A stretch of DNA of 64,000 nt from Mugil cephalus (GCF_022458985.1 NC_061774.1:15214197-15278196), one strand, 5' to 3'. Positions 24,089 through 36,139 are shown, counted from the stretch's first letter. The notes: generated by a model from the letters alone, not told the origin. Program-made: numbers and translations.

Positions 24089-24864
24089 TCACATACAAAG
24101 AGCTCTTTATCTAGATGTTATTTCACGGAGTGGAAGGGTATCCAAGCTGCTGGCTGCCCTGGTACCCATAGCCTACCCCTCCTTCATATGTTCTCACACT
24201 ACATTAACTAAACATAGTCTTACAATCTATATAATGCAAGACACTTATCCTCAGGCGTGCACGATGCTATGTTTTAATTAACAGAGGGCTAAGAATTGCA
24301 CATTGGGCAGGCATTCACATACAGAGTAATGTGATGCTGCATCCAGAGGAGCTAGTAGGTCCACGTAGCACAACCAAGAGGCTGCTACTTATGTTTATCC
24401 TCTTAACCTAGTCTCCTACTGCCTGCTGTCATGTTTCGGCCAAACGCTCCTGCTTATTCCGCCACCGTGCACACACACACACCTGTCAGAGGCGCTGACA
24501 CAGTAAACAACAAACTATCGATGCGCAGGCTCCGTGCTGTTCGGATGCTGAAGTGCGTTTCCAAAGATTGCTCATCCAATCGAGGCGACTAGGCAGTTGT
24601 TGTTTTGTTTTTTGTTTTTCCAGCTACCAAACCCGTCTCCATCCCGATTCATTGCACACAACGAGCTTTCCCATCACCGCAGCGATCTGCAGCTACTGTG
24701 CACACGCCTCACTACTACCACCACCCTCGCTCCTACGCACACCTGAATCATATTATTATGCGCCTTTTGACGGTTTAATAGCGCGGAGACAGCAAAACCG
24801 CGAGTCAGCACGGACGGTGGTTCATCGTACTTACTGCGAAGACATCTATGTCACCGGCCGCCAT
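19779..24864 (-). CDS. septin8: Septin 8
   Basis: GTP-binding cytoskeletal protein of the SEPT6/8/11 group that joins septin hetero-oligomers and filaments. Exons (minus order): 24835-24864, 23141-23255, 22836-23031, 22240-22426, 21986-22147, 21760-21856, 21393-21561, 20061-20193, 19779-19973; total 427 aa (a main human form is 429). The P-loop GETGIGKST is at residues 49-57, the G4 motif is AKAD, the septin unique element is in the exon at 21393-21561, and the C-terminal coiled coil is rich in E/K/R. At the switch II position the sequence is HSVGFGD where human SEPTIN8 has DAVGFGD. The 30-nt first exon encodes [10 protein letters not shown]. Septin8 rather than septin6 or 11 is based on the tail ([19 protein letters not shown]) and the sowaha neighbour. 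The stop overlaps a perfect donor GTAAGT, suggesting alternative C-termini. Confidence 0.94.
23774..23797. repeat. poly(T) tract
   Basis: Long T run in septin8 intron 1; possibly the reverse of a retroposon tail, but no body is recognisable beside it. Confidence 0.6.
24064..24092. repeat. (CA)n microsatellite in septin8 intron 1
   Basis: CA run with one CT interruption, in the 1.58-kb first intron (23256-24834). Nothing else recognisable in that intron. Confidence 0.85.
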
Positions 24865-26467
24865 CGTCACCAGAGTCTGTGTGCGCAGGAATTATCTGTC
24901 TTCAGCCAGACCTGCTCTCCACATCACACACACACACACTCACATACATCTCAATATGGCCACTTGGAGGCAACACCCCCTCGGTGCTGGAGGGCGACAT
25001 TACAGCAGCTCAGTCCACTTCTCTGAGGGAGGTGTTCGTGATTTATCACGATAACTGCTTCGACAGACAGTCAGGAACCAAATCCCCCCACACACAAATA
25101 GTGCAATAATATTTAACTGTTGTTCTATATTTATTTCAGATTAAATTTTGGTTGTTTGATAAGAATTTAGCATAAAGGCCCGTTCGTGTTATTATTATTT
25201 TCTTTTGTCAGTGAATGTCGTTTTGTGGCTCGATCACCCGAACAAGTTCCACAATTGTAAGACAATAAAATTGCTTTTAAAATTCCTCCTATTGGCTTGA
25301 GTATTTCTATCAAATGCGAATGCAAATGCAAATGCCTAAAATATTAGAGTAATATAGGTTATAAATTCATTTGTAACCATGGTCACTTTCTAGATCAATG
25401 CGGGATAAAAACATGCCTGTTGTTATAGACCACACATAAAATTAAAATGGCTTCACTGGAGCAACAACACTGGACAGTAATGCATCTGATTCTTCATGAT
25501 GATTAAGCAATTTTCACAAGTCAGAGCCTGCAAAATGAAAACAGTAGAATCAGAATCTCTCGGTTATATTCAAACAAATGTTGAACATGGTAACCATCAT
25601 GATAACCATCATATATCGGAATGCATTCATCGTCACTAGCGTACTTAATGAACTGACATATGTGTGTGCAGCTACATAGATAATAAAAATAAATAAAATA
25701 CTAAGTACTTTGGAGCAGTGTTCATTCATATTTGATTACTAAGTAAAATATCTTCGTGTTTTTGAATAGAACAGATCTTTACTGTCACTGTCACATGTAC
25801 AGTGAAATTAAAAGTGCTCTCAAACAACCATCATAAACATCCAATCTGTATGATTTGGAAGATGTGTTTGGAAGATGATTTGGAAGATTTGGAAGCTGTG
25901 CCTTTAAAATATTATGGACCTTCTCAGATAAGTCACTGTGTGATTTCCAGCGGATTTAGTGCTGGCATGTAGTAGGCCACTGCTTTATAAGCTAAGTCTG
26001 AATAATGTGATTTATCGTCATCGGTTTATCGAAAATAAGCATTAAAAGCCACATAATATGTTGTTTAAGATTAATAAATTTGACTTGATGTGAAGTAAAC
26101 TAAAGCATATATCTGTATCTGTATATCTGTCGTCTATCTCTATATCTCTTGTTAAATTATTAAACTGTTCGTTGATACTTCCAACTATCTTAATTCAAAA
26201 AAAGACTTCCACGTTTAAAAAGCATATAAGAAAAAAAACAACAACATTTTTTTCTCACTCATCCACCGACGGTGAGATAAACTTTGAACGGGGAGTGTCT
26301 CATTGAAAAGCGGGTGGATTTGTTTGGAGAAGCGCCGGAAGCAGCAGGTTGGAGGAGGACAACAGAGAAGGGAGCACACACACACACACACAAGAGGGAG
26401 AGATTAGGCTTTACTTGAGCTAATCTGCTATTTCTTTTCATATTTTCTTTCGGTCCGGTTGAACAAG
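24865..26467. other. Divergent intergenic region septin8 / sowaha
   Basis: 1.6 kb between the start codons of septin8 (minus) and sowaha (plus). Contains a short CA repeat (about 24926-24942), AT-rich sequence and another CA repeat (about 26377-26392) shortly before the sowaha start. No exon or mobile element recognised. Confidence 0.5.
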
Positions 26468-27823
26468 ATGTCTTTGACCCAAGAATCCGTGTTGTCTTTT
26501 TTACTGGAGCGCGGGGGCAAAGTGAAAAACTCGGAGCTGCTGAATAATTTCGGGAGCCTCATCAACTGCGGTGATCCCGCGGAAAAGCTGCACAATAGAG
26601 ACCTTTTCAAGAGGCTGGTGAACAGCGTCGCCGTGGTCAAACAGATGGACGGGGCGAAGTTTGTGGTCGTGAAGAAACGGTACCAGGACTTTGTTAGAGA
26701 GGACGCGTCGGTGAAAACGCACGCGGAGGACAGTTTCTCGAGCCCGAACGCGAGCTTTTCTTACGCGTCTCCGCGTCGAGCGGAGTCCGCCAGGATCATT
26801 TACTCGGACATCGAAAACAATAACGTGTGCTGTCCCTCCGGAGTGAATGGCAATTATTATGAGGATGCCAAACACGCGCACGCAGAGAGCGTGCAGAAAA
26901 GGAGGCTGTCATCGAGAAGTGTTAACAGCGCGGACACGACCACTGTCAAAGTCCTGAACATCTCCGGGGATCAGGGGAGCAGAGCGGGGAAGTCTGGAGC
27001 TGTGTTCGCTGTCATTGCGGTAAAATCCCCTCCGAGGGATTCTTCAGCAGCACAGGAGGGGTTGCACCACCAAGTTCAGCAGCACAAAACTTCACACCAA
27101 CATAGTGCAAGAGAAAACAAAGTTTCTGCAAATCTGAATTCTCTCAAGAAGGACGCACTGAGAGAATCCAAATGTTGGAAAAGCAGACAGACGGAGGAGA
27201 CACTGCTCCCTGGCTTTCCAGACGCGAGGCCCCAAGACAAGACCACCACACCAGCAGGAGAAGCCAAGTACTCTGACTCTGTGCCGTTGGAGCCATTAGC
27301 CCATGAGTGGTTGGTGAAGTGTGCGTCTGGACTGTGGGGTCACATAAATGCTCTGCTGCTGCGTGACACACGGTTGGCCCAGAGGAAAGACTTCATGTCC
27401 GGCTTCACAGCTCTGCACTGGGCTGCCAAGGACGGCAACGGCGAGATGATACACAAGCTCATGGACGTCTCCAGGAGGAGAGGCACCCACGTGAACGTCA
27501 ACAGCAAGGCGCACGGAGGATACACGCCTTTGCACATCGCAGCCATACACGGCCACGCTGAAGTCATTGTTTTGCTCGTGCAAACCTACGGCGCTAACGT
27601 GAACGAAAGGGACGACGACGGGAAGAAGGCCTGCCACTACCTGGGGAAAGGCGTGCCGGCCGAGGTCCGAGCGCTTCTGGGTGGAGGGCGGCAGGGCAAG
27701 AAGGCAGTGGAGGAGGAGGAGGAGTACAGGGAGCATACGAAAGGATTCAACACAATTAGTAAACTGTTCCATCCTCACATGGGGAAGAAACAAAAGACAA
27801 ATAAGTTTGCTCACGACTGGTAA
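26468..27823 (+). CDS. sowaha: Ankyrin repeat protein SOWAHA (sosondowah family)
   Basis: Intronless gene of 451 codons, as in mammals (human SOWAHA/ANKRD43 is also single-exon, about 549 aa). Function is poorly known. The N-terminal SOWAH domain is at about residues 1-85: SLTQESVLSFLLERGGKV, then LFKRLVNSVAVVKQMDGAKFVVVKKRY in pieces. A low-complexity, charged middle region follows. Two ankyrin repeats begin near residues 313 (FTALHWAAKDGN) and 349 (GGYTPLHIAAIHGHAEV), followed by NVNERDDDGKKACHYL. The start is ATG 26468; there is a non-ATG open extension of three codons upstream. Lies between septin8 and gdf9 as SOWAHA does in human 5q31. A likely poly(A) signal is at 28191-28196. Confidence 0.93.
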   Translation: MSLTQESVLSFLLERGGKVKNSELLNNFGSLINCGDPAEKLHNRDLFKRLVNSVAVVKQMDGAKFVVVKKRYQDFVREDASVKTHAEDSFSSPNASFSYASPRRAESARIIYSDIENNNVCCPSGVNGNYYEDAKHAHAESVQKRRLSSRSVNSADTTTVKVLNISGDQGSRAGKSGAVFAVIAVKSPPRDSSAAQEGLHHQVQQHKTSHQHSARENKVSANLNSLKKDALRESKCWKSRQTEETLLPGFPDARPQDKTTTPAGEAKYSDSVPLEPLAHEWLVKCASGLWGHINALLLRDTRLAQRKDFMSGFTALHWAAKDGNGEMIHKLMDVSRRRGTHVNVNSKAHGGYTPLHIAAIHGHAEVIVLLVQTYGANVNERDDDGKKACHYLGKGVPAEVRALLGGGRQGKKAVEEEEEYREHTKGFNTISKLFHPHMGKKQKTNKFAHDW

Positions 27824-28190
27824 ACAAGAAGCTAAGAGAAAAATTTCTATATCACGTCATTATGTAGTCTGTAACTGATATTGTAACTGTCTTGTATAGC
27901 CGTGTACAGTGTATCACTGTCAGATATTCTATTTATGAATGGTATTTATAATTATTTTTTCCCTCTTAGGTTGAATTTCACCCATTAACAATTGATCTGT
28001 TACTTTGCACCTATTTAACTTTTTTTCTTTTTTCAACAATCTGTTAGTTGTACATATACTTGGGAGCCACCTGGGAAATAGTTACATCCAACACATTTTG
28101 AAGTAATATGAGTATCTAATATGAGTTTGTGCACAACAGATACAGTCAAATTAAAATAAGTTTACTTTTTTAAAGCAAACCTAATGTAGA

Positions 28191-28196
28191 AATAAA
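28191..28196 (+). terminator. sowaha: Likely sowaha poly(A) signal
   Basis: AATAAA 368 bases after the stop. The preceding 3' UTR holds several ATTTA pentamers near 27930-27955. Confidence 0.5.
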
Positions 28197-28321
28197 ACAT
28201 TCAGTACGCTATCATATAAGAATAACTGTAGACTGCGTAATTTAAAAGAAAAGCTGCCTCTCAAATTCAGCACATGCAAAAAGGACTTATGTTGGACCAG
28301 TTATGCAAAGCAGGCAGATAA

Positions 28322-28427
28322 CTAGTCAGGCTGGTGGAATGTCTCTTTTATCAGTTGCTTTGTAAACTTGAGGTTGTAATGGATGGGCCTCCTTTTGTGG
28401 GGCAACATGGGCCCCATTTCTGGACTG
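28322..28427 (-). other. Possible orphan terminal exon
   Basis: On the minus strand a long pyrimidine tract and TAG acceptor precede an open frame containing MGPMLPHKRRPIHYNLKFTK and ending about 15 residues later at a TAG (28322-28324). I do not recognise the peptide, and two other frames are also open for 20-30 codons. It could be the last exon of an unidentified minus-strand gene or chance. Confidence 0.15.
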
Positions 28428-30310
28428 CTATGTTAAAAAAGAAAAAAAAGAGAGGGAGAGAGTCATTATCAGTCACAGCAATGCTTACAAAGTATTTCAG
28501 CTGAATACAAGTTTGACGCAAGGACAAGCAAAGAACACGATAAAATTGTAGGATTTAAAAGTTAGTCAATGAGAACTGAACATAGTGTCCATGAAGCGCG
28601 TACCGGTAAACAGAGTAGTCATGTAACCAGCCTTAGCAAAATACTCCCACAGCAGACGCGCATGAAAAACATCCTTTTCAACCTTTTTGGAGCAGTACAA
28701 AAACACTGTTTTCATCCTTAACTGACCCAGAGGAAGAACAATCCCCCTGATGACATAAAAGGAGTCGGAGCGGAGACAATGAAGGCACAAGCAAAACGCT
28801 GCCAGAACAATGTCCTTTGTCTTCCTTTGTGGAGAAGCTGCGTGCATAATACAACGTCGGGGCAGCTGGGTTACATATCAGCCTGTGTGATGTGTTTGAT
28901 TGCACCTCAACTGTGTTTATTTAATATTGCCAGGAAAGCAAAATGATTATGAAAAGAAATCTGCCCCAGAAAGGCTTCCTTTGTCCCCGTGACTCAAACA
29001 TCAAACGTAAGGTGTGGAACCAGGCTCTGTACAGTGCAGTTCCTGTCAGTGAAAAAAAAATACTGAAGTACAACGCGTTCTCGCATTCGGTCTGTAAAAC
29101 AGAATAATAAACAAATTTAATTTTTGCAACAGTGCATGTTGTGGAACTGGGACACAGCTGCAACTTACGTCTAAAGCTCAGCTAGTTGGTGCACGCAGGC
29201 GGTGACAGTTGAAGTAACGGATGGTATTTAAAAAAATTAAAATAAAATATTTTTTCAGTTTTAATAATGGAACCATAAATAACCAGTCAGTAATACTAGC
29301 CTGACAGCCACAAAGGGTAAATAATCTGCGGGAACACTTGATGGCTGGACGCAACATACCTACCAACTGGTTGGACGTATTTCAGTGAACGCATCACCGC
29401 ACAGCATGAGTCAGGCTGAGTCAGTGTTTTTTTAAACTTATGCTGATGACAAAGCTGCTTCATCGTGCACGGCCATGCGCTCACTTTGAGAGTGTTGAAT
29501 AAAGCCTGCTTCACATCTTAAACAGCGCTAAGTGATGAATGACAGGTCAGCAGAGGTCATTTGGTAATAATTTAAATGGTTTGATTTTTACCAGGTACCA
29601 ACTACTCATGACAATATGACTGGACAAAACCTTCAAAATGTGAAGAAGTGAAAAAATAATTGCATACTTTGTTGTTATTTGCGTGTATCATTTGCTTGAA
29701 ATGGCTTATTTGGACAACAAAATAGCTTAAGTTGTAATAATGGGTCACTGCTTGCTCTGCTAAACAGCACATACTGTGCAGACGTCCAAAGATAAGAAGA
29801 ACCTGGGGCATACAGGACAATTGTCAAGTCACATTCAAGTATTTAGTACATTTAGCACTTCCCAGTTCGTTGTGCTGTCCCGAAAGATATTTTAATTGGT
29901 AATCAAAAATGAATGAACAGTGGTCCATGACACTTTGGATATATTTAGATATACGAGGCTGCACACGCACTTGTCAGTTCACTGGGTACACTACAGAGAG
30001 TTAATGTATTCTAATATAACTATCTTGCACTAAATCTGAGATTCATGAACGGGGTTCAGCACTTCTTTAAAATAAATGAGAAAGATGTTGATTTGACTGT
30101 GACTGTGTGACTTTTATTTTTGCATTCACTGTCGTCATGCAGTTGAATGAATACATTTCTGACGGTCTTTTTTATCATAAGATTAACAGCATGCCTGTCA
30201 TCATGGTAGATTTATTGCACTGAAATTAAGTGTTTTTATTAATGTACCTTAGTGTATTCAGTATCCGTACAAGATAATGACTGGAAAACGCTGTTTGCTT
30301 TTCATATACA

Positions 30311-30329
30311 CTCTGCCATCTAGTGGCCA
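30311..30329 (-). promoter_or_regulatory. CTCF-like motif
   Basis: The reverse complement reads TGGCCACTAGATGGCAGAG, a close match to the CTCF core. Sits between sowaha and gdf9. Motif only. Confidence 0.3.
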
Positions 30330-31783
30330 GCACCGTGAGCTGTCATTTTTACCAGTGGACCCAACACATTATTGTGTGCTGTATATGAAATTAACAAACC
30401 TTATTTAAGTTAACTAAATATTTCCAGTAAAAAAAAACAAACAAAAAAAAAACTGCAGGTTTATTTTATGAAGCTGTGCTGCAGGCTAAAGGTTGCAGGC
30501 TACAATGCTAGTCTAACGTTTGTAGCTACACATCTTCTCGTACGAGGTGTTTTTATTAGTTTCCACATTGTAAATGAACACTGAAAACATCCACACTATG
30601 AAGGAACACCAAAAAAAAAAAAAAAAAAAGAGCGTTGCACCAACCAGAATATATTTTCTACTTTAGATTCTTTTAGAAAGTGTCTAACAGACATCCCCCA
30701 GCTGCCCCAGAATGTCATACAGAAAGCTGCTACTGGAGGATTTGCAGCTCTTAACGCTGTTTTAATATTGTCCTGACTGATCAGATGCTCTGTTCAGGAC
30801 CATCCGTTCAAGTTATGCTTTATCAAACATGAGGTTAAAATCAGTAAGATGTTATGATGATGTTTCAGTCAGAACCACCAGGTGTCAGTCTGCTCCCTCA
30901 GCTTCCTGCATTAGAGAGAAAGTCTTGATCCACCTTTCACCACAGGCTGGTGCATTGATGAGGCAACACTTGGCCTTTTAACGCATTATTTTTCCATGAG
31001 TAGCCATGGCAACAGCTCAGCATTGACCTGCCTTCTGATGACTTTGGAGTGATGAGGAGCACATTGTTGCTCTCTGCATGAGAGGTCTGAGTCACAGTCA
31101 AGACAAAATGTTCTGTGGAGGCAAAGCCAATGCCTGTGCCACTCTACACTCACCTGCAAAAACACAAGGTTCACTACGCAAGAGAAGGCAAATGCATTTT
31201 AAATTAATAAAACAGTCCTGCGCTAAATCCTCCTTAATGACTATTATGATGTTGGATTTATGTTGCGATGATGTCAAAAAGAATGAAGTTTGTGGCGCTA
31301 AACACAAAGGCACTACTGTTATTAGCCCAGCCCAGTGAGAAAAGTGTGATTGTAACTGTAGTGTTCAAAACAATACAGTTTCACAATTTGAAACAATCAA
31401 ATGACCTACATACTGCAGATTATGAACAGTAGCATTGTTGTAAAAATGTCTCCACGAAGCACCAACAACAATACAGGATCCAATTATATCATAAATCAAA
31501 TTAATATCATAATAGCATGATGCAACAAAGTGGATTCAGTTCATTCAGTGTTATTTTTTTCCATTCCACAACCAGGGAGGAAGGGAGCGAGTCGTCTTCA
31601 AAATAAAAGCGCAGAGCATGCCCTCCATAGAGGCCTTTATTTTTGAAGCCTTACACTGTGCAACAAATAGTGGTTAACTGCCTTTGGTTTAACTTGTCAA
31701 AAATGCCACTCTTTGAATAGCAGCTTTAGTTTTATAGTTTATACAGCCGGGAACCTACAAATAAAAATAAAAACTCATTTAAA

Positions 31784-31859
31784 GTACTACACCAGTCAAA
31801 TATTTGGACATTGAACTGAATGAGTAGCTGCGTCCAAACTTTTTTGACTGGCAGTGTAC
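31784..31859. mobile_element. Short inverted-repeat element (MITE-like) in the gdf9 promoter region
   Basis: Left arm GTACTACACCAGTCAAATAT and the inverted right arm (reverse complement GTACACTGCCAGTCAAAAAA) flank about 20 bases. The CAGTCAAA..TTTGGAC arms resemble terminal sequences of common teleost Tc1/mariner-type elements. Ends 172 bases before the gdf9 start codon. Confidence 0.5.
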
Positions 31860-32031
31860 ACGTTAGTATGGCTGAACACGAGCTCTCTGCTGTCAGACCT
31901 GTTCATCTCTGTGAAAACGTAAAGAGTGATGGAGTTGATTGCCAACACCTGCGCGCGTTGATCACCGGCGACACGTTGACCTCGCTCTCAGCAGAGAGTC
32001 TCCTAAGCTTTCGCCGGTTTCGTTGTTTACA

Positions 32032-34325
32032 ATGGAAAACCAAACGCTGATGTCAGCTGTCCTGCGCTGTTTTTGCACCGTTACGCTGGTGCTGCTCGTC
32101 ACCAGCAGCTTCCCGCTGCTTAGGTCTTCTCTGGGAGCCTCCAGTGCGCTGCACAACCTGGGCGACTTCACGTACCCGTACGACAGCATCTTCTCCCCGC
32201 TGGTCAAGGCGCTGTCAGAGCACGGGGGGTCGAGGTGGAACCCGGGCCTGAAGAAGAAGATGAAACCCGAGCACAAGTACATGAAATACCTGAAGGAGGT
32301 CTTCAAGATGTCCTCCAGGGGGAAGAGGATCGTGGACGGGAATAAAATCTACAACACTGTCCGATTGATCAAGCCGCAGGACGAGTGTCTTGCGCAGAGA
32401 AATAGAGGTGAGCCAGTTAAACAGTCAGCCCCTGAATGCACCAGCTGACTGGACACCGGCAGCACATAAGAGGCTTTCCCAGTGTAGGAGGGCTACATCC
32501 AGGCCCATTCAGGGATTAAAACGAGCCCAAACATCAAGTAACACCCAGAGATATGGGCTACTTGCTTACAGAGGTGCATGCTTTAAGTTTGATTAAAAAT
32601 AGGATGAATGCAACATGAACGCAAAGTGTTTTGGCACTATATGCAATAAATAAGACTGGTGAACTGTTGATCTGACCCAGGAAGGGCACCCTTCATTTTC
32701 CACTTCCACTTTCCACTGATTTTAACTCTTAACTTAAGTATTTTACTTATTTTGCTAAGCCGGCACAGATCTCAGAGAGAAACACAATTTCATTCCGTCT
32801 GCATTACAGTTGTATAATACAGCTTGATTGATAAAGGTTGAAAAGTCCCTGCTTTTTTAAAAAAAAACAAAAAAAACAAAAAACAAAAACAAAATGGTGC
32901 TGGGTCATATTGCAAGCTTCACTGTGGTGTAATTCATCAATTAAAACCATGTCAGTGTGTGTTTCTGATTATAGGGTGTTAACAGAAGCAGCGTTTTGAG
33001 TGGATAATGCAGTTGCATTGCAAAGGCTTGGAGGCTAACACACAGAAGGTGTGAGGGTCAGCAGGTAGTAGCCTTCTGAGGCCAGATATAGGATTGAATG
33101 TTGCTCAGTACTCTAGCCATGTGGTTTAAAACACTTGACATAACTGTGCAGAACTAAAACAAATCAGAGTAATTTCATTTACGCTAACAAATAATTGCTT
33201 ATTATCTAAGTTTGCTAAGTTTATTGTTCTGTTTTGTGCAGTTGCAGAATCTTTAATTTTGTTGTATAAAGAAAGAACAAATACCAGCATTTTAATCCAC
33301 CGGGCCTCTTCTAAAACCCAGCCTTAAAGCAATGAACAATCAAGTTGAACTTTAGTGCCATTCTTTGTTTTTAGGTGGTGACACTCACTTTGCTGTATGT
33401 TTTTCCCTTTCTCCTCTCAGAAAGTTTTATGCAGGATTTGTCCTACAGCCTTGACCAAGTCAGGACGAAAGAGCAGCTTCTGAAGTCGGCCCTGCTGTAC
33501 AACTTTGACCACGACCACCCGACACCCGTCAGCTCTGTGTGTTACCTGAGCATCAAGGAGCGGGAGCAGTCGAACCAGTGCCAGTTGTGTCCCGGGATCC
33601 ACCGTGCGGTGAACTTCACAGCCGGTGCGGACGGCAAGAGCTGGAGGAACTGGGTGGAGGTTGACATTACCGTGTTTCTTCAGCCTCTCTTAAAGTTTCA
33701 GAAGAAGAATATACACCTGCTCCTCAACATCACCTGCCCGGAGGAACAAAGAGTCGGGGCCGACGGGCGCAAAGGCCCCCTGGAGTTCACCCTGAGGTCC
33801 CCTCCTCTGCTCCTTTACCTCAACGACACCAGCAAAATCGCCCACCAGAGGCCCCCAGCTGGATCAAACACATTTCAGAAGCCGATGGTTTTTAAACCAG
33901 AAAAGGATAAGAAGAGGAGATGGAAGAGAGAATCTCCAAAGAGCAAACGAGGAGATAAAAGCCTGGACATCCACCTGCCGGAGCTTCTTCCAAGTTCCGA
34001 ATTCCCGACCAGTGACTGTGCGTTGTATGATTTCAGGGTGAAATTCAGTCAGCTCAAACTGGACCACTGGATTGTTTTCCCACCAAAGTACAACCCCAGG
34101 TACTGCAGAGGCATCTGCCCAATGGCTGTGGGCTTCTTCTATGGCTCACCCTTCCACACCATGGTGCAAAACCTCATCTATGAGAGGCTTGACTCCTCTG
34201 TGCCCAGACCCTCATGCATCCCCTCCCACTACAGCCCCCTGAGTGTCATGATCTTCGAAGAGGACGGCTCTTACGCCACCAAGGACATCGAAAACATGAT
34301 CGCCACCAGATGCACGTGTCGCTAA
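32032..34325 (+). CDS. gdf9: Growth/differentiation factor 9
   Basis: Oocyte-secreted TGF-beta family ligand controlling granulosa cells and folliculogenesis. Two exons, 32032-32407 and 33421-34325, as in other vertebrates; 426 aa. A signal peptide covers roughly residues 1-26 (hydrophobic VTLVLLVTSS). The prodomain carries an N-glycosylation sequon at LNITC. A basic processing site KKRRWKR precedes residue 296, giving a mature chain of about 131 residues, or 124 if cut at SKR. The mature domain has six cysteines, including YCRGICP and a terminal RCTCR; the cysteine that normally forms the inter-chain disulfide is Ser (PRPSCIP), as known for GDF9 and BMP15. The start at 32032 (MENQTLM) follows the usual short signal; the open frame extends 31 codons upstream without a better start. 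The 1-kb intron is A/T-rich. Confidence 0.96.
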
Positions 34326-35239
34326 GTCAGCTGCCAACATATGTCTTCTGTTTTTTCTTTCTTGTTTACAGGCTGAATCGAAACATCACCAGAGACTACC
34401 TCGTCACAGGTGGACTAATTCCAAGCATCAAATATTCTGACCAGGCTCAGTGATTTCATGATTCTATAAAATTGTTGGGCACGAAAGAAGTTTGATCTGG
34501 AGCAGGTGTGTTTACTTAAAATATTTTATCGTGATGTACAAGTGTGAAGTTTGTTTCCTTTTTGTTAGGATATGGTTGGAAAGGGTGCAGACGCATCCTA
34601 TTGTTCAACTCCCTGTTTGCAATTTGGTAGTGAATATAACACACCTGAAGGAAATGTGTGATATATGATTTTTTTTAAGTTTGATTTTCGTTAACTTATT
34701 TTGGGTGGGTAGTCCGTAATTATTCTTTAATTTAGCACAATTGCCAAATTTTAAGTAGCCCTGTTCTAGACGACAACGGAAAAAAAAAGGGAGAAGAAAA
34801 AGCAGTCACAAACTGTTATCAAACCTTTTACATATCATTTTATTCCTGGAGATTACAGGACAGCTGTCTGAAAGGCAGCCGTCCTCGTAATGTCCAGAAT
34901 GAAAGCTGTCATGGTTTCATTGTATATTTATTACTTCTGGTCACTGAGTGACTGCATACGTGTGAACTGACCGCATGCTCATGTATTTGTATTGGTTGAA
35001 TGTGACTAAATGCATATCATGTCTATTTATGCAAACTGAATGAATTCACTGCGTGTCTGTGCTCAGCTTAAGAATATTCAAAAGAATGAACGTCTGTAGA
35101 CATTTTCTAAAAAGTTGGAAAATTAAAAATAGCATGCACAAATATTGTCTGAAATGCTCATACAACCTAGCGGAAATATATGTATGCGGCTCTCTGTGTG
35201 TGTTGTGTCCAAATGGCCCATCAAAATGCCTTTTACCTT

Positions 35240-35410
35240 ACTTTATTATGAACGTTGCGATACATCTGGAGGGAGCCACTGGTCCGTCTTGTCGCAAAGG
35301 GTCCGTTGATGTGATCTTGGTATCTGGTGAGGATGCCTCTCGGGAGTCTCCCTTTGGACGTCCACAGGGCACAGCCAGCTGGAAGAGACCCTGGGATAGA
35401 CTAGAATATA
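35240..35410 (+). mobile_element. LINE-derived fragment
   Basis: Resembles the widespread teleost non-LTR retrotransposon 3' coding end (CTGGTGAGGATGCC..GGGAGT..CCTTTGGACGTCC..GGAAGAGACCCTGGG). Short, 5'-truncated and decayed. Family assignment is from memory of the repeat and uncertain. Confidence 0.45.
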
Positions 35411-35419
35411 TATAATAGT

Positions 35420-35600
35420 GCAGTCACGACATTATGACCACCTGCTCAGTATTGGCGCAGTTGTGCCATCAAGGTATACGCTCAAATAAATCTCTGAAGC
35501 TGTGCACCAAGATATTAGCACCAGATCCTTTAAGTCCTTCTAGATATGAAGTGGGGTCTCCATGGATTGGATTCGATTGGATTGTGTGGTCTAGCTCACA
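35420..35600 (+). repeat. Interspersed teleost repeat (ACATTATGACCACCTG type)
   Basis: Shares the CATTATGACCACC..TATTGG..AGCACCAGATCCTTTAAGTCC layout common in fish genomes. A second, better preserved copy with CATAACATTAGGACCACCC starts at 41461. Probably a non-autonomous DNA element; class uncertain. Confidence 0.45.
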
Positions 35601-36103
35601 CTACAGTGCATCCTGTTGCCCAGGTAAGCAATGCACATGCACCCAAAATAGGATTTATCTTCCATTGCTCTGCGGCCCAGTTGTAATATTCTAATGTCCA
35701 TTGTAGATGCTTTCAGTAGGGGCACAAGGTCAGCATGTCCCATACATGACAACAAATTAACAAATGTTAACTTGCTGCCTAATATCTCACATCCACTCAC
35801 AGATGCCACAATAATTAGCGTAATCCCTTTATCTGTCAGTAGAGACTCCACATGGGGACCTCTTATGTGTTACACCAACTAAACAGCTTGATTCCAGCAG
35901 ATGAAAATGAACTGCAAATTATCTGAAAATTTCCTGATAAAATTTATTAAGCAAATACTTTTACGGCTTAGTATAAAACAGTTCAGCCAACCAGAAATAC
36001 TGCATCAGTAATGTTTGCATTTAAAATGCTATTTACGATCGAGAGTCTACGTACTCCCGTCCGGTAGGTGGCGGTAATGTCCTTGATGTTTTTACATACA
36101 ACC

Positions 36104-36139
36104 TAACTGCTCGACTATCCGGCGCTTCCAGATGACGTC
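36104..36139 (+). repeat. Left inverted arm upstream of the hAT copy
   Basis: The core TATCCGGCGCTTCCAGATGA (and CGTC) at 36116-36139 matches the reverse complement of 39057-39080 at 22 of 24 positions. The outer part TAAC..TGCTCGAC matches the reverse complement of 39104-39120. Forms an inverted pair about 2.9 kb apart. Confidence 0.7.

Larger units (their letters stand above)
28197..31783. other. Intergenic region sowaha / gdf9
   Basis: Human SHROOM1 lies at this position, but no Shroom ASD2-like coding sequence is visible. AT-rich, with A-runs near 30427-30451 and 30612-30629. A minus-strand open frame after a strong acceptor at 28322-28427 and a CTCF-like motif at 30311-30329 are the only notable features. 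The small open frames have no family signature. Confidence 0.45.
34326..36102. other. gdf9 3' UTR and downstream repeats
   Basis: The first several hundred bases should be gdf9 3' UTR; I could not fix a single poly(A) site. Two repeat fragments follow (about 35240-35410 and 35420-35600). Near 36061-36078 there is a GGTAGGTGGCGGTAATG motif of a kind I recall from teleost promoter regions. Confidence 0.4.

Noticed and set aside
24553-25026. 157-codon plus-strand frame near septin8 exon 1
   Set aside because: Overlaps the septin8 promoter and first exon on the opposite strand; low-complexity His/Ser/Thr stretches from CA repeats.
26501-27814. Several long minus-strand frames over sowaha
   Set aside because: Antisense shadows of a GC-rich single-exon gene; no splice or start context.
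28197-31783. Search for SHROOM1
   Set aside because: No ASD2-type or other recognisable Shroom coding sequence in any frame.
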